DNA from: Planctomycetaceae bacterium
GTDB lineage: Bacteria > Planctomycetota > Planctomycetia > Pirellulales > Pirellulaceae
Length of the DNA stretch: 16,325 nt
Direction of reading: 5' to 3'
Assembly (NCBI GenBank): GCA_002862265.1
Contig: PKCQ01000456.1
Coordinates: forward strand, 1-16,325
In this document: positions 6,922 through 14,176 of the stretch, piece after piece
How positions within the stretch are numbered: the stretch's first letter is position 1
Layout of the letters: every line of letters begins with the position of its first letter
The notes under the pieces: generated by a model
The model's database searches: none
Told to the model about the DNA's origin: nothing
What the model saw: the letters and a program-made list of their open reading frames with translations, nothing else
Translations under genes and position numbers: made by a program

Positions 6922-8649
6922 TTACTTGCGGATCCTGATCGCAAGTTCCGTCAAATCGGAGCGGCGAATGATCCCAATGAATTTTTGTGGTTCTTCGTCC
7001 GACACTACGGCGAGCACATCATCACTACTGGCACGAAAAGCCTCGACTGCGTCGCTGATGATATCCTGAGGATGAAGCATGATGCCAGCAGGTGTACTCA
7101 AATCCTCCGCGTTAACTAAGAAGTCTAGAGATGAATCAAAGAAGGTATCACTAAGTAGATCGTATCGAATCAGACCGACCACTTCATCTTCTTGATTCAC
7201 CACGACATACGTATTGTCATGACTTCGACGAATGTAGTTGATGACGTCGTCAAAGTCTGCGTTTTGCTTCAGTCCCTTAACGTTGCTGCGGAGCAGATCA
7301 GCCACCTTTAGTGTACTTGGATCGATCTGTTGCTTCGGCGAAAAGCCAAGCGCGTCTCGAGCCTTGACCCACATCTTGTTGGCTTGGCTCGTTGCAGTTT
7401 CGGTACTGTGATATACGGCCTGAGCAAGTGGGACTTCTCCTGCTTTCATCACGGACCAACGGATCAGTATCGGACCACTAATCTCAAAGAAAACGACCGA
7501 ACCAAGGATGATTGCTTCGAGGTTGCGACCAACTTCAGGCCACCGCTCGGCCGCGAGCGAGGCCAAAGCAATTGCTGCTCCAGCCTGCGCTAGCATACAA
7601 CTGCCGAGGTAGCGTCGAACGGTCGGCGCTTCGCGATGCCAGCGAGCTGCCCAGCGAATACCAAGAATCTTTCCGGCGCATCGAGCCGCGATGTAAATGG
7701 CTCCCAAGAGTCCCGCCGCTACGAAGGCCCGTAATTCAAGCTCGGCTCCGTGCACGGCGAAGAAGACGACTATCAGGAGGCCGGCGATCTTCTCTTGCTC
7801 GCCCAAGATCTCTGGCGCTGCGTCGGAAGTGTTGACCAGCATGACACCAGCGACCAAGAATGTCAGCATGAAAGGCAGACTCCAGGTCTCGCATAGCCCA
7901 AGCAGCAATATCGACGCTGCGATTACCATCACTAACCAGCGGCGACGACTGAGCAGTCCGCAACCGAAACTAATGCACAGCCCCAAGGCAACGCCTAGCA
8001 AAATAGCGCCACCCAGACTCACGACCATTTGTCTGGCTTCCTGCACGACATCGCCATCGTATCGAGAAGACAACATCTGCGCGACCAAGAACAACAACTC
8101 AAAAGCGATAATCGCCGCAATGTTGTTTAGTGCGACCAGAACACCTGCAAGTTCCGTTACAGGTCCCTCTGAATTGGATTCTTTTAGCACCAAGACGGTT
8201 GTCGCTGGAGCCGTCGCAAGTGCCAGAGCGCCAAGCAGAACGGCGCTGGAGAGCCCATAACCAAAGCCCCAGACTGATAGAGTCACCAGCAAGAATGTCG
8301 CCAGCAACTCTCCAATGCTTAGACAAGTTGCGTGACGCAAGATGGGTCGAATCTGCGAAACGGGAAAAGCACAGCCCAACTCGAGCAACACCAACGCGAT
8401 GGCTAGCTTCGTCAGTGGCTCGAGGTGATGGATCTGCTCGGCAGCGATCGCATTTAGCGCACTGGGGCCCACTGCTACTCCGGCCAGCAAATACGCTGTG
8501 ACTTTAGGAATGCGGATCCAATCGGCCAAGATCCCAGCAGCTAGGGAAGCCAGCAGTAGGACGCCAATCGAAACTGCAGCGTCAAACTGATGGATCACCC
8601 AGGGGCCATCTGCGGAAGCCAGGAAAGGGAAGAGCGTCGCGTCCAGCAT
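6922..8649 (-). CDS. CPA2-like cation/proton antiporter with C-terminal CBS pair
   Basis: A 575-residue protein. Residues 22-400 contain about 12-13 hydrophobic helices typical of the Na+/H+ exchanger fold, including the unwound-helix segment ALATAPATT (143-151). The C-terminal part (about 449-572) holds two CBS domains (signatures YVVVNQEDEVVGLI, 481-494, and the repeat ending FIGIIRRSDL, 557-566). CBS pairs usually bind adenosine nucleotides and regulate transport. In characterised relatives the helix after the APATT segment carries an Asp pair (DD), ND or QD that binds the ion; here the sequence is LVALNNIAAI with Asn175-Asn176, so the classical acidic residue seems absent. The gene follows the TIGR03960-like gene by 78 bases. 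A GAGG lies 9 bases before the ATG. Transported ion unknown; Na+ or K+ is likely from the family. Confidence 0.85.
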   Translation of the reverse strand: MLDATLFPFLASADGPWVIHQFDAAVSIGVLLLASLAAGILADWIRIPKVTAYLLAGVAVGPSALNAIAAEQIHHLEPLTKLAIALVLLELGCAFPVSQIRPILRHATCLSIGELLATFLLVTLSVWGFGYGLSSAVLLGALALATAPATTVLVLKESNSEGPVTELAGVLVALNNIAAIIAFELLFLVAQMLSSRYDGDVVQEARQMVVSLGGAILLGVALGLCISFGCGLLSRRRWLVMVIAASILLLGLCETWSLPFMLTFLVAGVMLVNTSDAAPEILGEQEKIAGLLIVVFFAVHGAELELRAFVAAGLLGAIYIAARCAGKILGIRWAARWHREAPTVRRYLGSCMLAQAGAAIALASLAAERWPEVGRNLEAIILGSVVFFEISGPILIRWSVMKAGEVPLAQAVYHSTETATSQANKMWVKARDALGFSPKQQIDPSTLKVADLLRSNVKGLKQNADFDDVINYIRRSHDNTYVVVNQEDEVVGLIRYDLLSDTFFDSSLDFLVNAEDLSTPAGIMLHPQDIISDAVEAFRASSDDVLAVVSDEEPQKFIGIIRRSDLTELAIRIRK

Positions 8650-8727
8650 CCTTACGCTGCCTCATCCGCCATTAGCAACGCGCCGAACATATCGCTCGAG
8701 CAGCTGGCAGGATCCTCATCCATATGC

Positions 8728-10560
8728 TTACTCGGCATTGGCCATTGCATCGAGTTGAATCACAGAGCGATTTTGCTCCTTCTCAAGGAAGTTTCGGCCA
8801 TACTTCACATTCACGTGATCCCAAGGCAACTTGCTCATCAGCTCGTATGGTTCATGCAATTGTTTCTCGATGTCGATGTCGCTATCGGCAAGTGCCTTCC
8901 ACCAGCGATCTGGATCGAGCATCTCTGTCCAGCCATCCATTCGAGCCCCACGCTGCCAAGCCAATTCGATGGCATCGCATGTGCGGCGATCGCCACGGCT
9001 CAACACTCCTTCAAGCAAGCTCGTTTCGATATTGTGGCACTTGATGTTGACAGAGCGAATTTTGCGTTGCTTCCAAAGATACTTGTGCGCCCACTGGAAG
9101 TATTCGCGTCGCTGCATACCGTTCCATTGATACGGCGTATGCGCTTTCGGCACGAAGTTCGAGACGCTGGCGGTGACTTTCGGATTGCGGCCTTTGATTT
9201 CCTTGCCAATTCTGGAAATTGTTTCAGCCATCTCAACGATACCGTCTAAATCGACAGGACGCTCGCCAGGCAGTCCACACATGAAATAGAGCTTCACGGA
9301 CTCGTAGTTATTCTGAAAGGCTACGCGGCAGCCTTCGTACAAGTCCTCATTCTTGATTTTCTTTCGGATCTGCTCTCGCATGTCATCTCTAGCTACCTCA
9401 GGTGCAAGAGTGAGTCCAGAGCGACGGCCGTTACCAACCAAGTCCGCGATTGTCCGAAGTTGCTCGTTCACCCGTAGGCTCGGCACTGAAATATTTACAC
9501 CGAGCGGATTGAATGTTGCCTTAAGTCGGGTGACAAGTTCTTCGAAATGTGGGTAGTCACTACTGGAAAGAGAAAGAATGCTGATTTCGTTGAAGCCGGT
9601 GTTCTTATAACTTTCCATCGCACCATTGATGATCGTGTCCACGCTACGAATTCGCAGCGGACGCTTGATCACAGTACTTTGGCAGAAACGGCATTGCCAA
9701 GGACAACCGCGCATGATCTCGATCGCAATACGATCATGCACACATTCGACATAGGGCACGATTGGGGCGGTCGGAAGAGGAATGCCATCTAAGTCTTTGA
9801 TGACACTTGGCTCGATCGTCTCAGGCACGTCGCCTCGCAGACGATTCAGTGCGATGATGCGCCCGTCGCGATACTCTGGTTCATAGAATCGCGGTACGTA
9901 AGCGAAGGGCAGTCGTGTCGCGAGTTCAGCCAAAGCCTCCTCACGCTGCCTCACTCCAGCGTCGCCTTGAAGCCAGCCGCCGTTTTCCTTGGCCGCATCG
10001 CGCAGTTCCAACCACAAGTCGCAGATCAAAGGCAAAGCGGGCTCACCGTCACCTGTCACAAACACATCAATGAACTCTGCCATCGACTCTGGATTCTGTG
10101 CACACGGGCCACCAGCCAAGATCAGCGGATCTGCCATCGTGCGTTTATTCGCGCGAATAGGGATTCCCCCGAGGTCCAACATCGTTAGCACGTTAGGCGA
10201 TGAGATCTCGTACTGGAGCGAGAAACCGACGATGTCAAAATTGCTAAGCGGCGTAAAGGTCTCGAGTGAGTAGAGCGGCAACTGATGCTGCCTAAGCTGC
10301 TCCTCCATGTCTGGCCAAGGTGTGAAGCAACGCTCGGCCACCCAGTCCGCCCGGCGATTCATCAGCGAATAGAGAACTTGCAGGCCGTGGTGGCTCATGC
10401 CAATTGTGTAGGCATCAGGGAAGCACAAGCAGAGGCTGCCAGCCACCTCTTTGTGATTCTTAACCACAATATTTCGCTCACCACCCACGTATTGTCCAGG
10501 CATCTTTACCTTGGCGAGGACGTGGCGAACCAAGTGTTCTTTCAGGTCAGTATTGATCAT
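8728..10560 (-). CDS. TIGR03960-like B12-binding/radical SAM protein
   Basis: A 610-residue protein with an N-terminal Rossmann-like region resembling the cobalamin-binding domain (about 30-180; includes LILAGGPCAQNPE, 146-158, and FVTGDGEPALP, 167-177) and a radical SAM core with GCPWQCRFC (C286, C290, C293). The start LKEHLVRHVLAKVKMPGQY and the GGERN at 26-30 match the beginning of TIGR03960 proteins. These proteins are often next to or fused with a TIGR03936 (DUF2344) partner; no such partner is in this window and the C-terminus ends shortly after the core. The biochemical reaction of the family is not established to my knowledge. It is the first gene of a possible four-gene minus-strand operon. 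No clear Shine-Dalgarno precedes ATG 10560, but the N-terminus fits the family. Confidence 0.87.
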   Translation of the reverse strand: MINTDLKEHLVRHVLAKVKMPGQYVGGERNIVVKNHKEVAGSLCLCFPDAYTIGMSHHGLQVLYSLMNRRADWVAERCFTPWPDMEEQLRQHQLPLYSLETFTPLSNFDIVGFSLQYEISSPNVLTMLDLGGIPIRANKRTMADPLILAGGPCAQNPESMAEFIDVFVTGDGEPALPLICDLWLELRDAAKENGGWLQGDAGVRQREEALAELATRLPFAYVPRFYEPEYRDGRIIALNRLRGDVPETIEPSVIKDLDGIPLPTAPIVPYVECVHDRIAIEIMRGCPWQCRFCQSTVIKRPLRIRSVDTIINGAMESYKNTGFNEISILSLSSSDYPHFEELVTRLKATFNPLGVNISVPSLRVNEQLRTIADLVGNGRRSGLTLAPEVARDDMREQIRKKIKNEDLYEGCRVAFQNNYESVKLYFMCGLPGERPVDLDGIVEMAETISRIGKEIKGRNPKVTASVSNFVPKAHTPYQWNGMQRREYFQWAHKYLWKQRKIRSVNIKCHNIETSLLEGVLSRGDRRTCDAIELAWQRGARMDGWTEMLDPDRWWKALADSDIDIEKQLHEPYELMSKLPWDHVNVKYGRNFLEKEQNRSVIQLDAMANAE

Positions 10561-10742
10561 GGAATCAGGTGAAAGTCAAAGGAAGTGCAGCTGGTTCGGC
10601 ATGGAACTTGTTCTTAAAGCCATCAGCTTAATTCGTGCTTGAAGTTGTCCAAGCTGAAATGATTCGTTGAAGAATTGCTCGGTACCGAGGCAATTTTCCC
10701 AATAAGCTTACCAGAAGGTGTCGATTTTCCCTACGCACCTCT

Positions 10743-10762
10743 GATCTGCGACATGGCAGATC
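10743..10762. promoter_or_regulatory. Perfect 7-bp inverted repeat, possible operator
   Basis: GATCTGC and GCAGATC are separated by 6 bases. The dyad lies 183 bases upstream of the TIGR03960-like start. A dimeric regulator site or a hairpin in the 5' leader are both possible. There is no T-run, so a terminator is unlikely. Confidence 0.3.
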
Positions 10763-10810
10763 CAGGTTGCTTTTTGCAAAAGATGATCCTCTGGAAGCCC
10801 AACGCGTCAG

Positions 10811-10833
10811 CGAGGGATCAGCCCTGTCCCTCG
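10811..10833 (-). terminator. Hairpin downstream of the sulfatase gene
   Basis: CGAGGGA and TCCCTCG form a perfect 7-bp stem with a 9-base loop, 37 bases after the sulfatase stop on the minus strand. No T-run follows, so it may only stabilise the 3' end of the transcript or act with Rho. Confidence 0.35.
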
Positions 10834-10870
10834 ATTGCGTATCGTGAAAGTGTCTAGTGAGCGGCTAGGG

Positions 10871-12745
10871 TTACCTCGCGATGCTTTTCACGCGCGACAG
10901 CAAACGCGGGATGTATCCGTTGTAACGCTTGGCGGTGGTTCCATCGTGGGCAGGCAACTTCTGCAGTGCGCCGAGCTCCGACTTTTCAGGCTTGCACCAA
11001 TCGAGGCAGTTTAGCGCGGTGATCGCGACAAAGGTGCTCGTCTCCTCTGCGTTGATCATGCTGGCGAGTCGCTCCATGGATTCTTCTCGTTGCTCCTCAC
11101 CGCCAAATCTCGCAAGCGTTTCATTAGCAAGGCAACGAACGTATGAATTCTTGTCTTCTGCTAGTCGCTCTGCGATTTCAACGGCATCCGCAATGTTCAT
11201 GTCTCGCATACAGCGAATCAGACAACCCGTTGCTGCCCAAAATCGCACACCTGCATCTGGGCCGCTTGACAAGGCCATTAGTTTGCCGAGGTCTCCGGTT
11301 GTCGGTCGACTGGCCAAATCTGCGGCTTCGAATAGATCCTCGATGGGATACGCATTGGTATGTCCATAGTCGTAAGGTGTGCTATCGCTGCTACGAGCGA
11401 TCATTTCGCCTTCTGGCAATAGCCCCAAGTCGCGGATTCCCAACATCCATGTCTTTAGCTCACCACGAAATCGCTCAAGCGTTTCTTTGTGTTCTGTTTC
11501 GGCAGCCAAGTTGTTGATTTGGTAAGGGTCATTCTTCAGGTCGTAGAGTTCTTCGGAAGCCTTGGGGCGCCAGAAAACACTCTGAGCATCGGTCAGCTTG
11601 CCTTCGTCAAACATCCGCTTCCAGACTTGCGTGGTTGGCGTCTTGAACATGTAATCCAAGTAAGAACCTTGCGGACGTTGCGGTTTGAAGTTTCGGATGT
11701 AGGTAAAGCGCTGGTCGCGGATAGCTCGCGACATATCATAACGCTCGTCCATACGATCACGGAATCCGAAGATGTATTCTGGATCGGGTGTCGCGTGCGG
11801 CCCGAGAAAGGCTTTACCATGGAGATGCGCCGGAGCGGCTTTGCCGGCGAGACTGAGAACGGTAGGTACGAGGTCTACGAAACTCACCAAGCGATTCGAA
11901 GTCGTTCCTGTCTTGTATTGGCCCTTGACCAAGTGTTGCAATTTCCGAGGCACGCTGACAATCATCGGAACACGAAGTCCACTTTCGTAGAGCCAACGTT
12001 TGCCACGTGGCATGCCGCTGCCGTGGTCGCCGTAGTAGAAGATGATGGTATTGTCTTCTAGGCCATCTTCCTTGAGTTGCTCCAAAATGCCGCCGACTTG
12101 GCGATCCATCTCGGTCAAGCGGTCGTAGTACTGTGCCCAATCTTGCCGAACTTCTGGTGTGTCTGGATGATAGGGTGGGACGAAAACTTTGCTGGCGTCA
12201 TGAACGGCTTTGTGAGGACGTGTTCGCAGCTTACTTTCGTGACTAATCGTGAAGTTGAAGACCGCAAAGAACGGCTGGCCCTTCTTGCGCTTTCGCCAAT
12301 GTGCTTTGCCGCTGGACTCGTTCCAAACTTCGGCGGCTGGCGTGTTGAAGTTATAGTCCGTCTTGGAGTTATTTGTGCAGTAGTAGCCAAGCTCACGAAA
12401 GTACTGTGGATAGAGCTTGGCGACTTTCGGCAAGTCAACTTGGCTCCGCATGTGTTGCCCGCCGAGGCTCGTCGGAAACAATCCGGTAACGATTGTGGTT
12501 CGAGCAGGGGCGCAAACGGGAGCATTCGACCAGCAACTTCGATACATCATCCCGCGCTTCGCCAGACCGTCGATGTTCGGCGTGTCGGAGTAGTCGTCGC
12601 CGTAGCAGCCCAACTCTGGGCCGTTGTCTTCGGAGGTAATCCACAGGATATTCGGCGGCGTCTCCTCGGCCATCAAGGAAGCATTAAGCAAGCTCGCGAT
12701 CGTAAGGCAGAGTATCGTGGGACCAAGTTGCAATCGTCGTCGCAC
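10871..12745 (-). CDS. Secreted sulfatase, heparan N-sulfatase-like, with C-terminal helical-repeat extension
   Basis: A 624-residue type I sulfatase. The nucleophile motif CAPAR (78-82) carries the Cys that is converted to formylglycine. Metal ligands and active-site residues are expected at E39-D40 (SEDNGPELGCYGD), D240-H241 (YGDHGSGMPRGKRW) and K249. The SEDN form, instead of the usual DD, resembles N-sulfoglucosamine sulfohydrolases. A signal peptide (RRR, then hydrophobic 8-24, cleavage near LMA-E) sends it outside the cytoplasm. Residues about 475-600 look like HEAT-type helical repeats, a common add-on in planctomycete sulfatases. The GTG start at 12745 was chosen because GAGGAG lies 7 bases upstream and the signal peptide begins there; the frame stays open to 12973 without protein-like sequence. 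Substrate likely a sulfated polysaccharide. Maturation requires a formylglycine-generating enzyme encoded elsewhere. Confidence 0.9.
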   Translation of the reverse strand: MRRRLQLGPTILCLTIASLLNASLMAEETPPNILWITSEDNGPELGCYGDDYSDTPNIDGLAKRGMMYRSCWSNAPVCAPARTTIVTGLFPTSLGGQHMRSQVDLPKVAKLYPQYFRELGYYCTNNSKTDYNFNTPAAEVWNESSGKAHWRKRKKGQPFFAVFNFTISHESKLRTRPHKAVHDASKVFVPPYHPDTPEVRQDWAQYYDRLTEMDRQVGGILEQLKEDGLEDNTIIFYYGDHGSGMPRGKRWLYESGLRVPMIVSVPRKLQHLVKGQYKTGTTSNRLVSFVDLVPTVLSLAGKAAPAHLHGKAFLGPHATPDPEYIFGFRDRMDERYDMSRAIRDQRFTYIRNFKPQRPQGSYLDYMFKTPTTQVWKRMFDEGKLTDAQSVFWRPKASEELYDLKNDPYQINNLAAETEHKETLERFRGELKTWMLGIRDLGLLPEGEMIARSSDSTPYDYGHTNAYPIEDLFEAADLASRPTTGDLGKLMALSSGPDAGVRFWAATGCLIRCMRDMNIADAVEIAERLAEDKNSYVRCLANETLARFGGEEQREESMERLASMINAEETSTFVAITALNCLDWCKPEKSELGALQKLPAHDGTTAKRYNGYIPRLLSRVKSIAR

Positions 12746-12752
12746 AGGGCAG

Positions 12753-12758
12753 CTCCTC
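12753..12758 (-). promoter_or_regulatory. Shine-Dalgarno deciding the sulfatase start
   Basis: GAGGAG on the minus strand lies 7 bases before GTG 12745. It supports this start over upstream ATG codons in the same open frame. Confidence 0.75.
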
Positions 12759-12895
12759 GTTTGGGTGGGGTTGAACAGGAAAGCCGCAAAAGTCAGGTTC
12801 GATGGGCCGGTTTTCGCATTGGGCGGTGTGAGTAAGATATTGGCACCACCATTCGTGTTTACACTTTTACTCATACCCCAACATGATAACTGCTC

Positions 12896-12900
12896 AGGAG
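12896..12900 (+). promoter_or_regulatory. Shine-Dalgarno deciding the exported cyclophilin start
   Basis: AGGAG lies 6 bases before ATG 12907. It supports this start over the in-frame ATG at 12883, which would put eight extra residues before the signal peptide. Confidence 0.75.
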
Positions 12901-12906
12901 TTACCC

Positions 12907-13545
12907 ATGACCCGAATTGCGACTGTTCTCTGTATCTGTTTGGCTGCCACAACTGGCTTTGCGCAAGAGACAAAAGAAACCGAAACCAAGAAGGACACGA
13001 AGGCCGAAATCAAAGACATCAATGTCGTCATCAAGACCGAGAAGGGGGATATTGAGTGTGTGATCTATGCCAAAAAAGTACCTTTGACCTCCGCCAACTT
13101 TTTGAATTTGGCCAAACGCGGCTATTACGACGGTCTCATGTTTCACCGAGTGATTCCAAACTTCATGATCCAGGGTGGCGATCCCAATGGAACGGGCACT
13201 GGGGGCCCAGGTTATAAGTTTGAAGATGAGACGCTAAAGGAGCTGAAGCATGATGGGCCAGGTGTCCTTTCCATGGCGAACTCGGATCGAGGAAAACAGG
13301 CTTACTCGAATTCAGGAAAGACCAATGGATCGCAGTTCTTTATTACCCATGTGAAGACTGACTGGCTTGACGGTATGCATACCGTTTTCGGCAAAGTGAC
13401 CAAGGGACAAGACGTTGTCGACAAGATTCGCGGACGTGACAAAATCAAGACAATCGAGATCAAGGATAGTGTGGAAGCTCTGTTCAAGGCAAAGAAAGCC
13501 CGACTTGCCTACTGGAATCGCATCTTGGATGAACAGAAGAAGTAA
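12907..13545 (+). CDS. Exported cyclophilin-type peptidyl-prolyl isomerase
   Basis: A 212-residue protein with a Sec signal peptide (MTRIATVLCICLAATTGFAQ, cleavage after residue 20), then a charged linker rich in Lys, Glu and Thr (21-37) and a cyclophilin domain (38-190). Catalytic residues by comparison with human cyclophilin A: R81, F86 and Q89 (FHRVIPNFMIQGG), F145 (SQFFITH), W153 and H158 (WLDGMHTVFG). All are present, so it should be active and probably cyclosporin-sensitive. A Lys-rich C-terminal tail (194-212) follows. It acts on proline bonds of exported proteins, presumably in the periplasm. It is divergent from the sulfatase gene, and followed by an intrinsic terminator and then a second cyclophilin gene. 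Confidence 0.93.
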   Translation: MTRIATVLCICLAATTGFAQETKETETKKDTKAEIKDINVVIKTEKGDIECVIYAKKVPLTSANFLNLAKRGYYDGLMFHRVIPNFMIQGGDPNGTGTGGPGYKFEDETLKELKHDGPGVLSMANSDRGKQAYSNSGKTNGSQFFITHVKTDWLDGMHTVFGKVTKGQDVVDKIRGRDKIKTIEIKDSVEALFKAKKARLAYWNRILDEQKK

Positions 13546-13582
13546 GCCAATCGGCCGAAAGTCTCGATGACTACTTACTATG

Positions 13583-13618
13583 ACGCTGCCCACTTTTTGC
13601 TGGGTAGCGTTTTACTTT
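13583..13618 (+). terminator. Intrinsic terminator between the two cyclophilin genes
   Basis: ACGCTGCCCA pairs with TGGGTAGCGT (10 bp, one G-U pair) around an 8-base loop, followed by TTTTACTTTT. It starts 37 bases after the upstream stop and ends 16-17 bases before the next GTG. It therefore either separates the two genes or lets only some transcripts continue into the second. Confidence 0.85.
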
Positions 13619-13634
13619 TCCAAAGGATGAAACA

Positions 13635-14123
13635 GTGCCAACGATTAAGACCAATCACGGCGATATCAAAATTGAACTCTTCGCCGAAGAAGCTCCTGTT
13701 TCGACTGAGAATTTTTTGGCCTATGCCAAAGAGGGCTTCTACAGCAGAACGATCTTTCACCGCATCATTGATGGCTTCATGGCCCAAGGTGGTGGTTTTA
13801 CCGCCGACATGAATCGCAAGGAAACTAAAGAGCCCATTCAGAACGAAGCGGGTAACGGGCTAAGGAATGACAAGTATACGCTTGCCATGGCGCGAACTTC
13901 GGATCCTGATAGCGCTACCAGTCAATTCTTCATCAATACCAGCAATAACGACTTCTTGAATCGAGATACCTGCCAAGACGGCGTGGGGTACGCTGTATTC
14001 GGCAAAGTCATCGAAGGAATGGAGGTCGTCGACCTGATTGGCAAAGTCGCCACCGGGGTTCAAGCTGGCATGCAAGATGTGCCTAACGAATCCGTCATCA
14101 TCGAATCCGTTGAAGTCGATTGA
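13635..14123 (+). CDS. Cytosolic cyclophilin (PpiB-like peptidyl-prolyl isomerase)
   Basis: A 162-residue single-domain cyclophilin without a signal peptide, close in length to E. coli PpiB. Catalytic residues are visible: R43, F48 and Q51 (FHRIIDGFMAQGG) and F99 (SQFFINTS). The position of human Trp121 holds Phe107 (NNDFLN) and that of His126 holds Tyr119 (GYAVFG), as in PpiB-type enzymes, which are usually less sensitive to cyclosporin. The start is GTG 13635 with AAAGGA 7 bases upstream. The neighbour upstream is an exported paralogue of a different subtype, so the pair covers both compartments. Its promoter is not obvious, since a terminator sits directly upstream; readthrough or a promoter inside the upstream gene is needed. 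Confidence 0.93.
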   Translation: MPTIKTNHGDIKIELFAEEAPVSTENFLAYAKEGFYSRTIFHRIIDGFMAQGGGFTADMNRKETKEPIQNEAGNGLRNDKYTLAMARTSDPDSATSQFFINTSNNDFLNRDTCQDGVGYAVFGKVIEGMEVVDLIGKVATGVQAGMQDVPNESVIIESVEVD

Positions 14124-14139
14124 CGCGATGCTAAAACGC

Positions 14140-14176
14140 GGGGCGACGTGAACCGTGAAGAGTCGCCCTACTTTTT
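14140..14176. terminator. Bidirectional terminator between convergent genes
   Basis: GGGGCGAC (14140-14147) pairs with GTCGCCCT (14162-14169), 7 perfect pairs plus a G-U, with a 14-base loop. On the plus strand ACTTTTTC follows; on the minus strand CGCGTTTTAG follows. It serves the PpiB-like gene and the beta-propeller gene. The right arm overlaps the stop codon of the latter, and the plus-strand T-run lies inside its last codons. Confidence 0.75.

Larger units (their letters stand above)
10561..10870. other. Spacer between sulfatase and TIGR03960-like gene
   Basis: This 310-base stretch lies between two minus-strand genes. It holds two perfect 7-bp inverted repeats (10743-10762 and 10811-10833), listed separately. 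A 60-codon plus-strand frame is present but looks random. Promoter elements for the downstream operon would be expected here, but I could not assign them. Confidence 0.6.

Noticed and set aside
7697..8260. 187-codon plus-strand frame
   Set aside because: Antisense to antiporter helices; composition (Ser, Thr, Pro, Lys) is typical of a shadow of membrane-protein codons.
10675..10857. 60-codon plus-strand frame
   Set aside because: No ribosome-binding site, no family resemblance, and it contains both inverted repeats of the spacer.
12077..12835. 252-codon plus-strand frame
   Set aside because: Antisense to the sulfatase catalytic region, which has all expected motifs.
12746..12973. N-terminal extension of the sulfatase
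   Set aside because: The Shine-Dalgarno and signal peptide point to GTG 12745, and the extension would overlap the divergent cyclophilin gene.
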